Assembly: GCA_900473805.1 (NCBI GenBank)
Contig: UCMS01000006.1
Coordinates: 124,001 to 188,000, forward strand
DNA length: 64,000 nt
Reading direction: 5' to 3'
Source: Hyphomicrobiales bacterium
Lineage (GTDB): Bacteria > Pseudomonadota > Alphaproteobacteria > Rhizobiales > Rhizobiaceae
Positions 48,288-58,752 of this stretch are shown here, one piece after another. The translations under genes were made by a program, and so were the position numbers. How positions within the stretch are numbered: the first letter of the stretch is position 1; each line of letters begins with the position of its first letter. The notes below the pieces were generated by a model. That model was not told the DNA's origin, did no database searches, and worked only from the letters and a program-made list of their open reading frames with translations.

Positions 48288-50666
48288 ATGCTCTTCAAAT
48301 CCGCCACGAGCCGGAACATCTTTTCAACTGTCGGGCTCGGCGTCGTCACCACCATCGGAGTCGCCGCGACGCTGCTCGGACTGACCTATGGCCATATCCG
48401 CAATGCCGGGATCAACCAGATGCACATGGCTGCCTCTGAGGCGGCGGCAGAGATCGAACAGAGCCTGCGGGTCAGCCATCAAATGGTGGTGGGCATCGAA
48501 ACGTCCATCATGGCCCTTCGTGCCAATGGACAAGCCGACCGGGCGACGGTGATGGCGGTGATGCAAAAAGCCCTGGAATCCTATCCGGCGTCGATCGGCG
48601 TATCGACCGGCTGGGAGCCCGATGCCTTCGACGGCAAGGACCGGGAATTCGTCGGCAAACCCGCTCACGACCAGAGCGGGCGCTTCGTGCCCTACATCTT
48701 CCGCTCGGGCGGCGCCATCAAGACGGACGTACTGATCGACTACGACAAGCCGGGCGTGGGCGACTATTACCAACTGCCTGTGAAGACCGGCAAACCGGCC
48801 CTGCTCGAACCTTACGTCTACCCCGTGGACGGCAAGGACGTGCTGATGACCACCATCTCGCTGCCCGTCTTCGACGCCGGCAAGCCTGTCGGCTATGTCG
48901 GCGCGGACATCGACCTCGACAAGACCGCTGCCGATCTCGCCGCCAACCGTCCGCTCGGTGACGGTTACGTTGCCCTTCTTTCTTCAGCCAACAGCTTCGT
49001 CAGCCATCCGGAAAAAGACGTCATGGGCAAGCCGCTGAAAGACAGCGGCGGTGACGTGGCCGGCTGGGAAGCCCTTCTCAAGGCGCCCGGCACCGTCGGC
49101 ACGATCACCGACAAGGACGGGATCGAACGTTTGGCAATCGCCGTGCCGATCGAACCCTTCGAAGGGGCCATCTGGAATGTGGTCGTGGCAGTTCCCAGCA
49201 CCACCGTCCTGAGCGGCCTCACGCAGACCGTGTGGGCATCCGTCCTGATCATCGCCGGTGCCACCGTTTTCCTGGTGCTGGTCGGCTGGCTCCTCGCCCG
49301 TGGCTTCATCGGCCGCATCAACCGCGTCATCGACCAGACCACCCGCATCGCCTCTGGTGATCTCAATGTCGAACTGACCGACAGAGATCGCGGCGACGAG
49401 ATCGGCGACCTCTCCCGCTCGCTCGGCATCCTCCTGGAGGGCAACCGGAAAAAAGTCGAACTCGAAGAACAGGCGCAGGCCCGCTTCGAACAGGAAGAGA
49501 TCGAACGGGTCGAGCGCTCGAAGGGTCACAAGGCCCGCGAAGAGGAGATCCGCTTCGTCGTCGACGAACTTCGGGCAGGCCTCGCTCGCCTCTCCGATGG
49601 CGACATGACGGTCCGGCTCGAAAAGCCCTTCTCGCCGGCCCTCGACGAGATCCGTGGCAATTTCAACGATTCGGTTGAAAAACTGCGCGCGGCCCTCCTG
49701 TCCTTCAGCGAAAACGCAACGACCATTGCAAACGGCTCCAACGAGATCCGCGCGGCCGCCGACGATCTGGCGCGCCGCACAGAGCAGCAGGCTGCGTCCG
49801 TTGAACAGACATCCGCCGCCCTCTCCCAGATCACCCGCTCGGTCAAGGAGAGCACGGAGCGCGCCGAGGATGCGGGGCTGCAGGTCAGCCGCACCAAGGA
49901 GAGCGCGGAAAGATCCGGTGAGGTCGTCCGCTCGGCCATCGACGCCATGAGCGCCATCGAGCAGTCCTCGCAGTCGATTTCCAACATCATCGGTGTCATC
50001 GACGAGATCGCCTTCCAGACCAATCTTCTGGCGCTGAACGCAGGCGTCGAGGCGGCTCGCGCAGGCGAAGCCGGCAAGGGCTTCGCGGTCGTGGCACAGG
50101 AAGTCCGCGAACTCGCCCAGCGCTCTGCCAATGCCGCGAAGGAGATCAAGACCCTGATCACGGCCTCCGGCGAACAGGTCAAGCACGGCGTCTCGCTGGT
50201 TGACCAGACCGGCGAGGCTCTCTCGGCCATCGTCGCGGAAGTTCAGCAGATCAACACAAACGTGCATGCGATCGTTGATGCCGCCCGCGAGCAGTCCACC
50301 GGACTCCACGAGATCAATGCGGCCGTCAACATCATGGACCAGGGCACCCAGAAGAACGCCGCGATGGTCGAAGAAACCAACGCTGCCTCGCATACGCTGG
50401 TGTCGGAAGTACAGGCGCTGTCCTCGCGTCTGGCTCAGTTCAATCTTGGTCACGACGCGGCGATGCGCCAATCGACCACTCGAGCAGTCCCGGCCGCCGG
50501 CCCGTCCCGCCCGGCGCCCATGAATTCAACCGCACCGATTCGTCCGGCACCGGTTGCTGCCACGACGCGCCCAGTCGCGTCACCGGCCCGGGCGCTTGCC
50601 GGAAAGATCGCCTCCGCGATGGGAGCCAAACCCGCCCCGAGCGGTGCTGAATGGGAAGAATTCTGA
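48288..50666 (+). CDS. Transmembrane dCache chemoreceptor with CheR tether
   Basis: About 792 residues from [10 protein letters not shown] (48288, GAGGGAAAGG upstream). First membrane helix about 11-32, periplasmic double-Cache domain about 33-315 ([51 protein letters not shown]), second helix about 320-345, two HAMP-like segments (about 346-400 and 440-495), and MCP signalling domain with tip [48 protein letters not shown]. The final residues are EWEEF, a CheR/CheB-binding pentapeptide (xWxxF) at the end of a long Pro/Ala-rich linker. The RxWY amino-acid motif of dCache_1AA is not seen, so the ligand is open. Confidence 0.93.
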   Translation: MLFKSATSRNIFSTVGLGVVTTIGVAATLLGLTYGHIRNAGINQMHMAASEAAAEIEQSLRVSHQMVVGIETSIMALRANGQADRATVMAVMQKALESYPASIGVSTGWEPDAFDGKDREFVGKPAHDQSGRFVPYIFRSGGAIKTDVLIDYDKPGVGDYYQLPVKTGKPALLEPYVYPVDGKDVLMTTISLPVFDAGKPVGYVGADIDLDKTAADLAANRPLGDGYVALLSSANSFVSHPEKDVMGKPLKDSGGDVAGWEALLKAPGTVGTITDKDGIERLAIAVPIEPFEGAIWNVVVAVPSTTVLSGLTQTVWASVLIIAGATVFLVLVGWLLARGFIGRINRVIDQTTRIASGDLNVELTDRDRGDEIGDLSRSLGILLEGNRKKVELEEQAQARFEQEEIERVERSKGHKAREEEIRFVVDELRAGLARLSDGDMTVRLEKPFSPALDEIRGNFNDSVEKLRAALLSFSENATTIANGSNEIRAAADDLARRTEQQAASVEQTSAALSQITRSVKESTERAEDAGLQVSRTKESAERSGEVVRSAIDAMSAIEQSSQSISNIIGVIDEIAFQTNLLALNAGVEAARAGEAGKGFAVVAQEVRELAQRSANAAKEIKTLITASGEQVKHGVSLVDQTGEALSAIVAEVQQINTNVHAIVDAAREQSTGLHEINAAVNIMDQGTQKNAAMVEETNAASHTLVSEVQALSSRLAQFNLGHDAAMRQSTTRAVPAAGPSRPAPMNSTAPIRPAPVAATTRPVASPARALAGKIASAMGAKPAPSGAEWEEF

Positions 50667-50694
50667 GCAGACTCTCGCCGACCAAGCGACGGAG

Positions 50695-50719
50695 ATGGCG
50701 GGCTGGTCCCGCCATTTTT
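50695..50719 (+). terminator. Terminator of dCache chemoreceptor gene
   Basis: Perfect 8-bp stem ATGGCGGG / CCCGCCAT with a 5-base loop (CTGGT) and a T run directly after (TTTTC). It lies 28 bases after the stop codon. Confidence 0.85.
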
Positions 50720-50758
50720 CGTCTCAGATGACGACCGAGTGACCAAAACGCACCGCGC

Positions 50759-51481
50759 TCACGCCGGGGCGTCCAAAACCAGCAGTTCCTCGAAATGGTT
50801 CATGTCGCCGAAGCTGCAGAAGGCAGGCGGTCTGAGCGCGATGAGGGGCGCGCGTCGACGGATCTCCTCGACGACTTCGTCCAGGAAAGACTGCCACTCC
50901 AAAATCGCCTCGTCCTCGAAGCGCTCGGTCAGGTAGGCAAAGGTGATATGAAACGCGTATGTTTCATGGTCGGGATGACGATAGCCCAACAGGTCTGCCA
51001 ACCTGTCGCGCCACGTGCGAAGCGCCGCCCGATCCTCCTTAGAGACACCCTGTAGCGTCAGCCCATTCGGCGTCGCTCCGGTGATTTCCATCTGAAACGC
51101 CGGGCCCGGCTGAAAACCAGCGAGCCGATCTAGGAAGATCGCCGTCATGTCGTCGATCGGCGTCTCGAGAGGTACGTCATCGGGCCAAAAGGGCAACTGA
51201 CGTCTGTACTCGATGATACCTTGGAAGAGGGTCATGTGGAGGCTTGATTCCGCCGTGAAGGCGAGCCGTTCGCCGCCCGGCATCGCACGATAGCGTTGGC
51301 GCATTTCACGCAGAACCACCTCGGTTTCAGAGCCGGGCACAAGATGGCACACGATCGTGTTGCCGGGCTCCGGCAGAAACACACCGGAGGAATTGTAGCG
51401 GGTTCCGAGATGCGGGATCGGCTCGGGATGGAGGCTGCGGGAAAAACCGCTGAGATGCGGCGGAAGCTTGGAGAGTGTCAT
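50759..51481 (-). CDS. DUF1868, 2H-phosphodiesterase-like protein
   Basis: 240 residues from MTLSKLPPHLSGFSRSLHPEPIPHLGTRYNSSGVFLPEPGNTIVCHL. Two HxT/S motifs, SSLHMTLFQG (about 100) and YAFHITFAYLTERF (about 192), are the paired catalytic histidines of the 2H/LigT fold (2',5' RNA ligase-like and cyclic phosphodiesterases). It matches the DUF1868 arrangement. Substrate unknown, perhaps an RNA end or cyclic nucleotide. An upstream in-frame ATG at 51610 is rejected, because those residues lie in the carB promoter region and do not match the family. Confidence 0.82.
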   Translation of the reverse strand: MTLSKLPPHLSGFSRSLHPEPIPHLGTRYNSSGVFLPEPGNTIVCHLVPGSETEVVLREMRQRYRAMPGGERLAFTAESSLHMTLFQGIIEYRRQLPFWPDDVPLETPIDDMTAIFLDRLAGFQPGPAFQMEITGATPNGLTLQGVSKEDRAALRTWRDRLADLLGYRHPDHETYAFHITFAYLTERFEDEAILEWQSFLDEVVEEIRRRAPLIALRPPAFCSFGDMNHFEELLVLDAPA

Positions 51482-51743
51482 GAGGACGGTCCAGTGGCAG
51501 GGCGTCTGCTCCCTAAAGGACCCAGAAGAAGAGCGTGTGACAGCGGATCGCAAATCCGCACCTTCCCTCGCCATTCCGATCCGGCCCAATTTTCCTGTCA
51601 AAGCCGGCAATTATGGGGTTGGTTTGCGCGCCGACTTTCCCTATAAGCCGCTTCTAGCCTGAAAAGACCATCTCTCTGCGCCCGGCCGGTGACCTCCCTC
51701 ACCCAGGCCGGTTTTTCGCGCAGGTCAAAGAACGGATAGAGCC

Positions 51744-54700
51744 ATGCCCAAGCGCCAAGATATCAAGTCCATCCTCATCATTGGCGCGGGGCCGATCGTC
51801 ATTGGCCAGGCATGTGAATTCGACTATTCCGGCACCCAGGCCGTCAAGGCGCTGAAGGAAGAGGGTTATCGGGTCATCCTGGTCAACTCCAACCCGGCCA
51901 CCATCATGACCGATCCGGGCCTCGCCGACGCGACATATGTCGAGCCGATCACGCCTGAGGTCGTCGCGAAGATCATCGCCAAGGAGCGCCCGGATGCGTT
52001 GCTCCCGACCATGGGCGGCCAGACGGCCCTCAACACCGCGCTCTCCCTGAAGCGCATGGGCGTGCTCGACCGCTATAATGTCGAGATGATCGGCGCCAAG
52101 CCCGCCGCCATCGACATGGCCGAAGACCGCGCCCTCTTCCGCGAAGCCATGGCCCGCATCGGCCTTGAGACGCCGAAGTCGATGCTGGCCAACGCCACCG
52201 AAATCAAGGACGCCGACCGCAAGACCCATGAAGCCGCCCGCGCCGAACTGCGCGCCAAGCTCTCCGGCGCCGAACTCGACAAGGCGCTCGATGAACTGGA
52301 AAACCAGTGGAACCTCGGCGAGACCGACCGCAAGCAGCGCTACATGGCCCATGCCATGGCGATTGCCGCTCAGGCGCTCGACCATGTCGGCCTGCCCGCC
52401 ATCATCCGCCCCTCCTTCACCATGGGCGGCACCGGCGGCGGCATCGCCTACAACCGCTCGGAATTCTACGAAATCATCAATTCCGGCCTCGACGCCTCGC
52501 CGACGACGGAAGTCCTGATCGAGGAAAGCGTCCTCGGCTGGAAGGAATATGAAATGGAAGTCGTCCGCGACAAGGCGGACAACTGCATCATCATCTGCTC
52601 GATCGAGAACATCGACCCGATGGGCGTGCACACCGGTGACTCGATCACCGTTGCGCCGGCGCTGACGCTGACGGACAAGGAATACCAGATCATGCGTAAC
52701 GCCTCGATCGCGGTTCTGCGCGAGATCGGCGTTGAGACCGGCGGCTCGAACGTTCAGTTCGCCGTCAACCCGAAGGATGGACGCCTCGTCGTCATCGAGA
52801 TGAACCCGCGCGTCTCGCGCTCGTCGGCGCTTGCTTCAAAGGCCACCGGCTTCCCGATCGCCAAGGTCGCCGCCAAGCTCGCCGTCGGCTACACGCTCGA
52901 CGAACTCGACAACGACATCACCGGCGGTGCAACGCCCGCCTCCTTCGAACCGTCGATCGACTACGTCGTCACCAAGATCCCGCGTTTTGCCTTCGAAAAG
53001 TTCCCCGGCGCCGAGCCGACGCTGACCACCGCCATGAAGTCTGTCGGCGAAGTCATGGCGATCGGCCGAACCTTCGCCGAATCGCTGCAGAAGGCCCTGC
53101 GCGGGCTTGAGACCGGCCTCACCGGCCTCGACGAAATCGAGATCCCCGGCCTTGGTCAGGGCGACGACAAGAACGCCATCCGCGCGGCCATCGGCACGCC
53201 GACGCCGGATCGCCTGCGCATGGTCGCCCAGGCGCTGCGTCTCGGCATGTCGCCGGAGGAAGTGCATGAAGGCTGCAAGATCGATCCGTGGTTCATCGCC
53301 CAGTTCAAGGCGATCACCGACATGGAAGCCCGCGTACGCGAGCACGGTCTGCCGGAAGATGCCGAAAACCTGCGCGCGCTGAAGGCCATGGGCTTCTCCG
53401 ATGCCCGCCTCGCCTCGCTTTCCGGCAAGCGGCCGAAGGAAGTGGCTGAACTGCGCAACGGGCTTGGCGTGCGCCCGGTCTTCAAGCGCATCGACACCTG
53501 CGCTGCCGAATTCGCCTCGCCGACCGCCTATATGTACTCGTCCTATGAGACGCCCTTCGTCGGCCAGCTCCGCTCCGAAGCCCAGGTCTCGGACCGCAAG
53601 AAGGTCGTCATCCTCGGCGGCGGCCCGAACCGCATTGGTCAGGGCATCGAGTTCGACTATTGCTGCTGCCATGCGGCCTTCGCCCTGAAGGATGCCGGCT
53701 TCGAAGCGATCATGGTCAACTGCAACCCGGAAACGGTCTCGACCGACTACGACACCTCCGACCGCCTCTATTTCGAGCCGCTGACGGCCGAAGACGTGAT
53801 CGAGATCCTGCGCGCCGAGCAGGAAAAGGGCGAAGTCGTCGGCGTCATCGTCCAGTTCGGTGGCCAGACCCCGCTGAAGCTCGCCGAAGCGCTGGAAAAG
53901 AACGGCATCCCGATCCTCGGCACCGCCCCCGACATGATCGACCTCGCCGAAGACCGCGACCGCTTCCAGAAGCTCCTGATGAAGCTCGACCTGACGCAGC
54001 CAAACAACGGCATCGCCTATTCGGTCGAACAGGCCCGTCTGGTCGCGACCGAAATCGGCTTCCCGCTGGTCGTTCGCCCGTCCTACGTGCTCGGCGGCCG
54101 CGCCATGCAGATCATCCATTCGGAAGGTCAGCTGCAGTCCTACCTGCTCGACACCGTTCCGGGTCTGGTCCCCGAGGACATCAAGCAGCGCTATCCGAAC
54201 GACAAGACCGGCCAGATCAACACCCTGCTCGGCAAGAACCCGCTGCTCTTCGACAGCTACCTGACCAACGCCATTGAGGTTGACGTTGACGCGCTCTGCG
54301 ACGGCGAAACGGTTTTCGTCTCGGGGATCATGGAGCATATCGAGGAAGCCGGCATCCATTCGGGTGACTCGGCCTGCTCGCTGCCCTCTCGTTCCCTTTC
54401 CAAGGACATGCTCGACGAGTTGGAGCGCCAGACGGCCGCCATGGCCAAGGCGCTCAATGTCGGCGGCCTGATGAACGTCCAGTATGCGATCAAGGACGAC
54501 GTGATCTACGTTCTCGAAGTCAACCCGCGCGCCTCGCGCACGGTGCCCTTCGTCGCCAAAACTATCGGCGCGCCGATTGCCAAGATCGCCGCCCGCATCA
54601 TGACCGGTGAAAAGCTCGACGACGCGATCGCCGCCTATGGCACGAAGCCTGATCCGCGCAACCTCAAGCACATCGCCGTCAAGGAAGCCGTCTTCCCCTT

Positions 54701-55226
54701 CGCCCGCTTCCCCGGCGTCGATACGTTGCTTGGACCGGAAATGCGCTCGACCGGCGAAGTCATGGGCCTCGACACCGACTTTGCGCTCGCCTTCGCCAAG
54801 AGCCAGCTCGGCGCCAATGTCGAGCTGCCGCGCGACGGGACGGTCTTCGTCTCCGTCCGTGACGAAGACAAGGCCCGCGTCCTGCCGGCCATTCTGATCC
54901 TGACCGAGATCGGCTTCAAGGTCATGGCAACCGGCGGCACCCAGCGCTTCCTCGCCGAAAACGATATCCCGGCGATCAAGATCAACAAGGTGCTCGAGGG
55001 ACGTCCGCATATCGAAGACGCCATCCGCAACCGTCAGGTCCAGCTGGTCATCAACACGACCGACGGCAACAAGGCGATCTCGGATTCGAAGTCGCTCCGC
55101 CGTGCCGCCCTGATGCAGAAGGTGCCCTATTACACCACCATGGCCGGCGCCCTCGCCGCCGCAGAAGCCATCCGGGCGCTGAAGGGCGGCCAGCTCGAGG
55201 TTCGCCCGCTTCAGAGCTATTTCTGA
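51744..55226 (+). CDS. carB: Carbamoyl phosphate synthase large subunit
   Basis: 1160 residues, longer than the E. coli enzyme (1073) because of insertions, including an extra stretch at about 160-210 in the first ATP-grasp half ([32 protein letters not shown]) that is usual in rhizobia. Two ATP-grasp halves begin [30 protein letters not shown] and [34 protein letters not shown]. The C-terminal MGS-like allosteric domain (about 1010-1160) ends in [42 protein letters not shown]. Works with CarA for arginine and pyrimidine supply. Not adjacent to carA. Confidence 0.98.
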   Translation: MPKRQDIKSILIIGAGPIVIGQACEFDYSGTQAVKALKEEGYRVILVNSNPATIMTDPGLADATYVEPITPEVVAKIIAKERPDALLPTMGGQTALNTALSLKRMGVLDRYNVEMIGAKPAAIDMAEDRALFREAMARIGLETPKSMLANATEIKDADRKTHEAARAELRAKLSGAELDKALDELENQWNLGETDRKQRYMAHAMAIAAQALDHVGLPAIIRPSFTMGGTGGGIAYNRSEFYEIINSGLDASPTTEVLIEESVLGWKEYEMEVVRDKADNCIIICSIENIDPMGVHTGDSITVAPALTLTDKEYQIMRNASIAVLREIGVETGGSNVQFAVNPKDGRLVVIEMNPRVSRSSALASKATGFPIAKVAAKLAVGYTLDELDNDITGGATPASFEPSIDYVVTKIPRFAFEKFPGAEPTLTTAMKSVGEVMAIGRTFAESLQKALRGLETGLTGLDEIEIPGLGQGDDKNAIRAAIGTPTPDRLRMVAQALRLGMSPEEVHEGCKIDPWFIAQFKAITDMEARVREHGLPEDAENLRALKAMGFSDARLASLSGKRPKEVAELRNGLGVRPVFKRIDTCAAEFASPTAYMYSSYETPFVGQLRSEAQVSDRKKVVILGGGPNRIGQGIEFDYCCCHAAFALKDAGFEAIMVNCNPETVSTDYDTSDRLYFEPLTAEDVIEILRAEQEKGEVVGVIVQFGGQTPLKLAEALEKNGIPILGTAPDMIDLAEDRDRFQKLLMKLDLTQPNNGIAYSVEQARLVATEIGFPLVVRPSYVLGGRAMQIIHSEGQLQSYLLDTVPGLVPEDIKQRYPNDKTGQINTLLGKNPLLFDSYLTNAIEVDVDALCDGETVFVSGIMEHIEEAGIHSGDSACSLPSRSLSKDMLDELERQTAAMAKALNVGGLMNVQYAIKDDVIYVLEVNPRASRTVPFVAKTIGAPIAKIAARIMTGEKLDDAIAAYGTKPDPRNLKHIAVKEAVFPFARFPGVDTLLGPEMRSTGEVMGLDTDFALAFAKSQLGANVELPRDGTVFVSVRDEDKARVLPAILILTEIGFKVMATGGTQRFLAENDIPAIKINKVLEGRPHIEDAIRNRQVQLVINTTDGNKAISDSKSLRRAALMQKVPYYTTMAGALAAAEAIRALKGGQLEVRPLQSYF

Positions 55227-55235
55227 GGCTGGTCC

Positions 55236-55489
55236 ATGAAGCCGCTCCATTTCACCCTCCATGCGGAAACGGTGATTTCGGAGCGGCAACTTGATCGAGC
55301 ATGGATCGAATTGACAGTCCGAGAGCCTGAATGGCGGGAGACGGATCCATCCTGCCCGCCGACCGAAAGGCGTCACTGGCATATCCGCAACGCGATGATC
55401 GCATCATGCGGGTAATCCGCTTGGAAACGACGACCGAAATCCGTATCATCACGGCGTTCCTCGATCGCAAGGCACGGATGGCTAAATGA
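55236..55489 (+). pseudogene. DUF4258-like gene split by a frameshift
   Basis: Frame 1 starts ATG 55236 and reads MKPLHFTLHAETVISERQ, then REPEWRETDP and PPTERRHWHIRN, ending at TAA 55413-55415. A second frame continues QRDDRIMRVIRLETTTEI and RIITAFLDRKARMAK, ending at TGA 55487-55489. Joined, the two give a normal DUF4258 protein (HAETVISER...WIELTVREPEW...RVIR...IITAFLDRKAR) of about 84 residues; the switch lies around 55378-55400. The total length of 254 bases is one short of a multiple of three. Its stop overlaps the next start (ATGA), which shows the second frame was the original end. Either a real mutation, programmed shift or a sequencing error. Confidence 0.75.
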
Positions 55490-55680
55490 AGCCGAAGCTT
55501 GAATATGATGCCGCCGCCGATGCGGCCTATATCCGCTTCTCCACCGAGCCGGTGCTGGAGACCGAGGAAGTGTCGAAGGGCATCATGCTGGACTATGATC
55601 GCGACGGCAGGATTGTCGGCCTCGAAGTGCTGAATGCATCCGCGAACCTTCCGGCTGCAGCGCTTGAAGATGCGGCTTAA
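55486..55680 (+). CDS. DUF2283 protein, partner of DUF4258
   Basis: 64 residues. MKPKLEYDAAADAAYIRFST, then EVSKGIMLDYDRDGRIVGLEVLNAS matches DUF2283 (YD.xADAlYi.l......ev..gv..DyD.dGrivGiEiL.aS). DUF4258-DUF2283 gene pairs are common on bacterial chromosomes and have been suspected to be toxin-antitoxin like, with DUF4258 in the toxin position. Here the DUF2283 gene is intact while its partner is broken. Confidence 0.88.
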   Translation: MKPKLEYDAAADAAYIRFSTEPVLETEEVSKGIMLDYDRDGRIVGLEVLNASANLPAAALEDAA

Positions 55681-55783
55681 TTATCCTGAAGACCGCTATT
55701 TCAATCTGAAGAGTTTCACTCGCTTTGCTTAATGAGCATCAATCCGTCGCTTGACGGCTCTACTCACACACGATATTTATCCA

Positions 55784-55801
55784 ATCAGTTAATTAACCGA
55801 T
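55784..55801. promoter_or_regulatory. Palindrome upstream of arsR-type gene
   Basis: ATCAGTTAATTAACCGAT is an 18-bp near-perfect palindrome with a perfect 10-bp core GTTAATTAAC, ending 11 bases before the ArsR-type start. Its position fits autorepression by the ArsR-family protein encoded immediately downstream. Confidence 0.6.
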
Positions 55802-55812
55802 CGGCAAATTAA

Positions 55813-56163
55813 ATGCCCGCAGACCCCCTGTCCGAAACTCTGTTCGCCCTCGCCGACCCGACGCGCCGCGCCATCCTCGCACGCCTGTCCACGGGCGAAG
55901 CGACCGTCAATGAACTGGCCGAACCCTTCGCCATGAGCCTGCCCGCCGTCTCTAAGCATTTGAAGGTTCTGGAAAGGGCCAAGCTCATTTCCCGCAGCCG
56001 CAGCGCCCAATGGCGCCCCTGCCGGCTGGAGCCCGCCCCGCTGAAGGCGGTCGACAGCTGGGTCGGCGACTATCGCAAGCTCTGGGAACAGCGACTGGAC
56101 CGCCTCGAAGACTATCTCGCAACACTGCAATCAACCTCTGGGGGCAAGGGAGAGACGCCATGA
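55813..56163 (+). CDS. ArsR-family regulator (SdpR-like)
   Basis: 116 residues. Winged helix LSETLFALADPTRRAILARLSTGEATVNELAEPFAMSLPAVSKHLKVLERAKLISRSRSAQWRPCRLEPAPLKAVDSWVGDYRKLWEQRLDRLEDYLATL, the layout of ArsR proteins that pair with AHSA1/SRPBCC genes. No metal-binding CxC motif is present. The stop overlaps the next start by 4 bases. Probably represses the three-gene operon, from the palindrome just upstream. Confidence 0.92.
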   Translation: MPADPLSETLFALADPTRRAILARLSTGEATVNELAEPFAMSLPAVSKHLKVLERAKLISRSRSAQWRPCRLEPAPLKAVDSWVGDYRKLWEQRLDRLEDYLATLQSTSGGKGETP

Positions 56164-56600
56164 CCGACAAGCTCGAAATCCTCAACGACCGCCTCTTTCC
56201 CGTCGACGCCGACACCCTGTTCGACACCTTCTCCGATCCTGCCAAACTGGGGGCATGGTGGGGACCGCACGGCTTCACCAACCGCATCGACGCCTTCGAT
56301 TTTCGCACGGGCGGCGACTGGTATGTGACCATGACCGCGTCAGACGGTACGGATTTTGCCAATCGCTGGACCTTTTTGGACATCGAGGCACCGAAGCGGA
56401 TCACCGCGCTTCACCACGAGCCGATGCACGTGTTCACGCTGGAAATGTCATTTGAACCCGAAGCGAGCGGCACGAGGCTCGCCTGGCGCATGCTGTTCGA
56501 GCCAACCGACGAAAACCAAGAACTTGCAAAGTTCATCCGAGCCGCCAACGAACAGAACTTCGACCGCCTCGCGCAGGTCCTGGCAAACGGAGATCCGTGA
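56160..56600 (+). CDS. AHSA1/SRPBCC-domain protein 1
   Basis: 146 residues. LFDTFSDPAKLGAWWGPHGFTNRIDAFDFRTGGDWYVTMTASDGTDFANRWTFLDIEAPKRITAL is the START/SRPBCC (AHSA1-like) pattern with the typical AWWGPxGFTN. Binds small hydrophobic ligands or acts as a chaperone-cofactor-type fold; the function of such bacterial proteins is mostly unknown. Translationally coupled to the ArsR gene by an ATGA overlap. Confidence 0.9.
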   Translation: MTDKLEILNDRLFPVDADTLFDTFSDPAKLGAWWGPHGFTNRIDAFDFRTGGDWYVTMTASDGTDFANRWTFLDIEAPKRITALHHEPMHVFTLEMSFEPEASGTRLAWRMLFEPTDENQELAKFIRAANEQNFDRLAQVLANGDP

Positions 56601-56601
56601 C

Positions 56602-57066
56602 ATGACGGCAGCACTTGATCCGGCCCGCATCCTGGAGGTCGACCGCCTCGTCGCCGCTCCCATTGACCTTGTCTTTGAAATGTTCACCGAGCCACGTCAC
56701 ATCGACAAGTGGTGGGGTCCGGATGGTTTCCGCAACGAGACCCACGAGATGGATTTCTCCGTCGGCGGTCTCTGGCGCTACACGATGCACGGACCGGATG
56801 GCAAGGACTGGCCGAACTGGATCCGCTATCAGGACATCACGCCGCCCACGCGCATTGCCTATGAACACGGCGGCGAGATGGGCGAAGTCGCGCATTTCGA
56901 TGGCGTGATCACGCTTCAGCCGGAGGGAGAAAGCACCCGCGTAACCATAACGCTGGTCTTCCCGACAGCGGAAGCCCGCGATGCGACACTCAAGTTCGGC
57001 GCGGTCGAAGGTGGTCGGCAGACGCTGGCGCGCCTGGATCGCTACGTCTCGGATCGCAAGGTTTGA
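56602..57066 (+). CDS. AHSA1/SRPBCC-domain protein 2
   Basis: 154 residues from MTAALDPARILEVDRLVAAPIDLVFEMFTEPRHIDKWWGPDGFRNETHEMDFSVGGLWRYTMHGPDGKDWPNWIRYQDITPPTRIAYEHG. It is a second AHSA1-like protein, related to but diverged from its neighbour (KWWGPDGFRN versus AWWGPHGFTN), so the pair probably arose by tandem duplication. The start is 1 base after the preceding stop. It forms an operon with the ArsR gene. Confidence 0.9.
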   Translation: MTAALDPARILEVDRLVAAPIDLVFEMFTEPRHIDKWWGPDGFRNETHEMDFSVGGLWRYTMHGPDGKDWPNWIRYQDITPPTRIAYEHGGEMGEVAHFDGVITLQPEGESTRVTITLVFPTAEARDATLKFGAVEGGRQTLARLDRYVSDRKV

Positions 57067-57194
57067 CGACACTTGATCGTCGCCGCCATCCGCCACGATG
57101 ACATCACGTGCGCAAACATGTTCCATCAATAATTGATATTTGCCTGAATCGTCACGTCACGGCACTGTGCCGCCGGTTGTTGGGGGAGGCTTGC

Positions 57195-58748
57195 ATGACC
57201 GCTGAGATCGAGAATCCGGCCGAAAAGGCGACGCGCCGGGAATGGATCGGCCTTTTGATCCTTTCCATCGCCTGCCTGATCTATTCCATGGACCTATCGG
57301 TTCTGTTTCTCGCCATGCCGGCGATTGTCGCCGATCTCGATCCGTCCGCTACCCAGCTTCTGTGGATTAACGACATCTACGGCTTCATGGTCGCCGGGTT
57401 TCTCGTGACCATGGGCACCCTGGGAGACCGCATCGGCCGTCGCAAGGTGCTGCTGATTGGTGCTGCCTTTTTCGGTCTGGCCTCCCTCTTTGCGGCCTTC
57501 GCCCACACGGCAGACATGCTGATCCTCGCCCGTGCCCTGCTCGGCATCGCCGGAGCCACGATCGCGCCTTCGACGCTGTCGCTCGTCGTCAACCTTTTCC
57601 GCAATGAGAGTGAGCGCACCCGGGCGATCAGCATCTGGGGGACGGCGTTCGCGCTTGGCGGGCTCATTGGCCCGCTGATCGGCGGGGTGCTCCTACAGTA
57701 TTTCCACTGGGGCTCGGTTTTCCTGATCAATGTCCCGATCATGGCCGCTCTCCTCGCAAGCGCGCCCTTTCTCTTGCCGGAATACAGGGATGAGAATGCC
57801 GGCCGCCTGGATCTCCTGAGTGTCGCGCTGTCGTTGCTGACCGTGCTGCCCATCGTCTACGGCTTCAAAAAGATGGCGGCCGAAGGCTTCGAACCGGTAC
57901 AACTCGTGCCGATACTTGTCGGAGTCGCCATCGGCACCGTCTTCGTCAGACGCCAGAAGCAGCTCGAACACCCGATGATCGATCTCGCCCTGTTCAAAAT
58001 TCCGGCCTTCACCGCCTCGCTAATGGTCAATCTCGCCGGCGTCTTCTTCATCTTCGGCATTTTCCTGTTCCAGAACCTCTTCCTGCAGCTGGTCGTCGGA
58101 CTGACACCGCTGAAGGCCGCCCTCTGGTCGGTTCCCTCCTCGCTCGTCTTCACGGTGATGTCCTTCCAGGCCTGGCGCGTGACGAACCGTCTTGGTCCCA
58201 TTCGGACGGTCCTCCTGGGACTGGTCGTCAATGCGCTCGGCACGGGCCTCATGGCGATCGCCGCCTGGAACGAAAGTCTTGTCGGCGTGCTCGGCGCCAG
58301 CATGGTCATGGGCCTCGGCTTCGTGCCGGTGATCCTGACGACCACCGGCCTGATCGTCGGCACGGCGCCGCCGGAAAGGGCCGGCTCAGCCTCGGCCATC
58401 TCCGAAACGAGCGCCGAATTCGGCGGTGCGCTGGGCGTCGCCGTCCTCGGCAGCCTCGGCACGCTCTTCTACAGGTTCGGCATGCAGGACGCAGACCTGA
58501 CGGACCTCTCTGCCGCCGACCAGACCTCGGTCACCTCGGCACTCGGCACGGCCCTCGAAGTCGCCCGCAACACCGGCCACGAAGCAGCCCCTTGGCTCGC
58601 CATGGCAAAGGCAAGCTACGCCTCGGGCTTCGCCCTCTGTTGCGCGCTGGCCACCATCACCCTGCTGCTGCTCGCCGCCATCGCCGCGCGTGTCTATGCC
58701 CGCACGGAAATCGATCTTGACGCAGCAGCCGGAAGCCACGACCATTGA
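57195..58748 (+). CDS. MFS drug exporter, DHA2 (14-helix) family
   Basis: 517 residues with about 14 hydrophobic helices. Motif A-like GTLGDRIGRRKVLLIGAAFFGLASLFAAFA and motif C-like GIAGATIAPSTLSLVVNLF; MDLSVLFLAMPAIVADLDPSATQLLWINDIYGFMVAGFL is the N-terminal signature of QacA/SmvA-type exporters of quaternary ammonium compounds and dyes. Start at 57195 with a GGGGGAGG ribosome site. It may be coexpressed with the alpha/beta hydrolase that begins 4 bases downstream. Confidence 0.92.
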   Translation: MTAEIENPAEKATRREWIGLLILSIACLIYSMDLSVLFLAMPAIVADLDPSATQLLWINDIYGFMVAGFLVTMGTLGDRIGRRKVLLIGAAFFGLASLFAAFAHTADMLILARALLGIAGATIAPSTLSLVVNLFRNESERTRAISIWGTAFALGGLIGPLIGGVLLQYFHWGSVFLINVPIMAALLASAPFLLPEYRDENAGRLDLLSVALSLLTVLPIVYGFKKMAAEGFEPVQLVPILVGVAIGTVFVRRQKQLEHPMIDLALFKIPAFTASLMVNLAGVFFIFGIFLFQNLFLQLVVGLTPLKAALWSVPSSLVFTVMSFQAWRVTNRLGPIRTVLLGLVVNALGTGLMAIAAWNESLVGVLGASMVMGLGFVPVILTTTGLIVGTAPPERAGSASAISETSAEFGGALGVAVLGSLGTLFYRFGMQDADLTDLSAADQTSVTSALGTALEVARNTGHEAAPWLAMAKASYASGFALCCALATITLLLLAAIAARVYARTEIDLDAAAGSHDH

Positions 58749-58752
58749 TTGT

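Noticed and set aside
52836..55382. 848-codon minus-strand open frame opposite carB
   Set aside because: Arg/Asp/His-rich antisense frame of carB with no domain; carB is intact.
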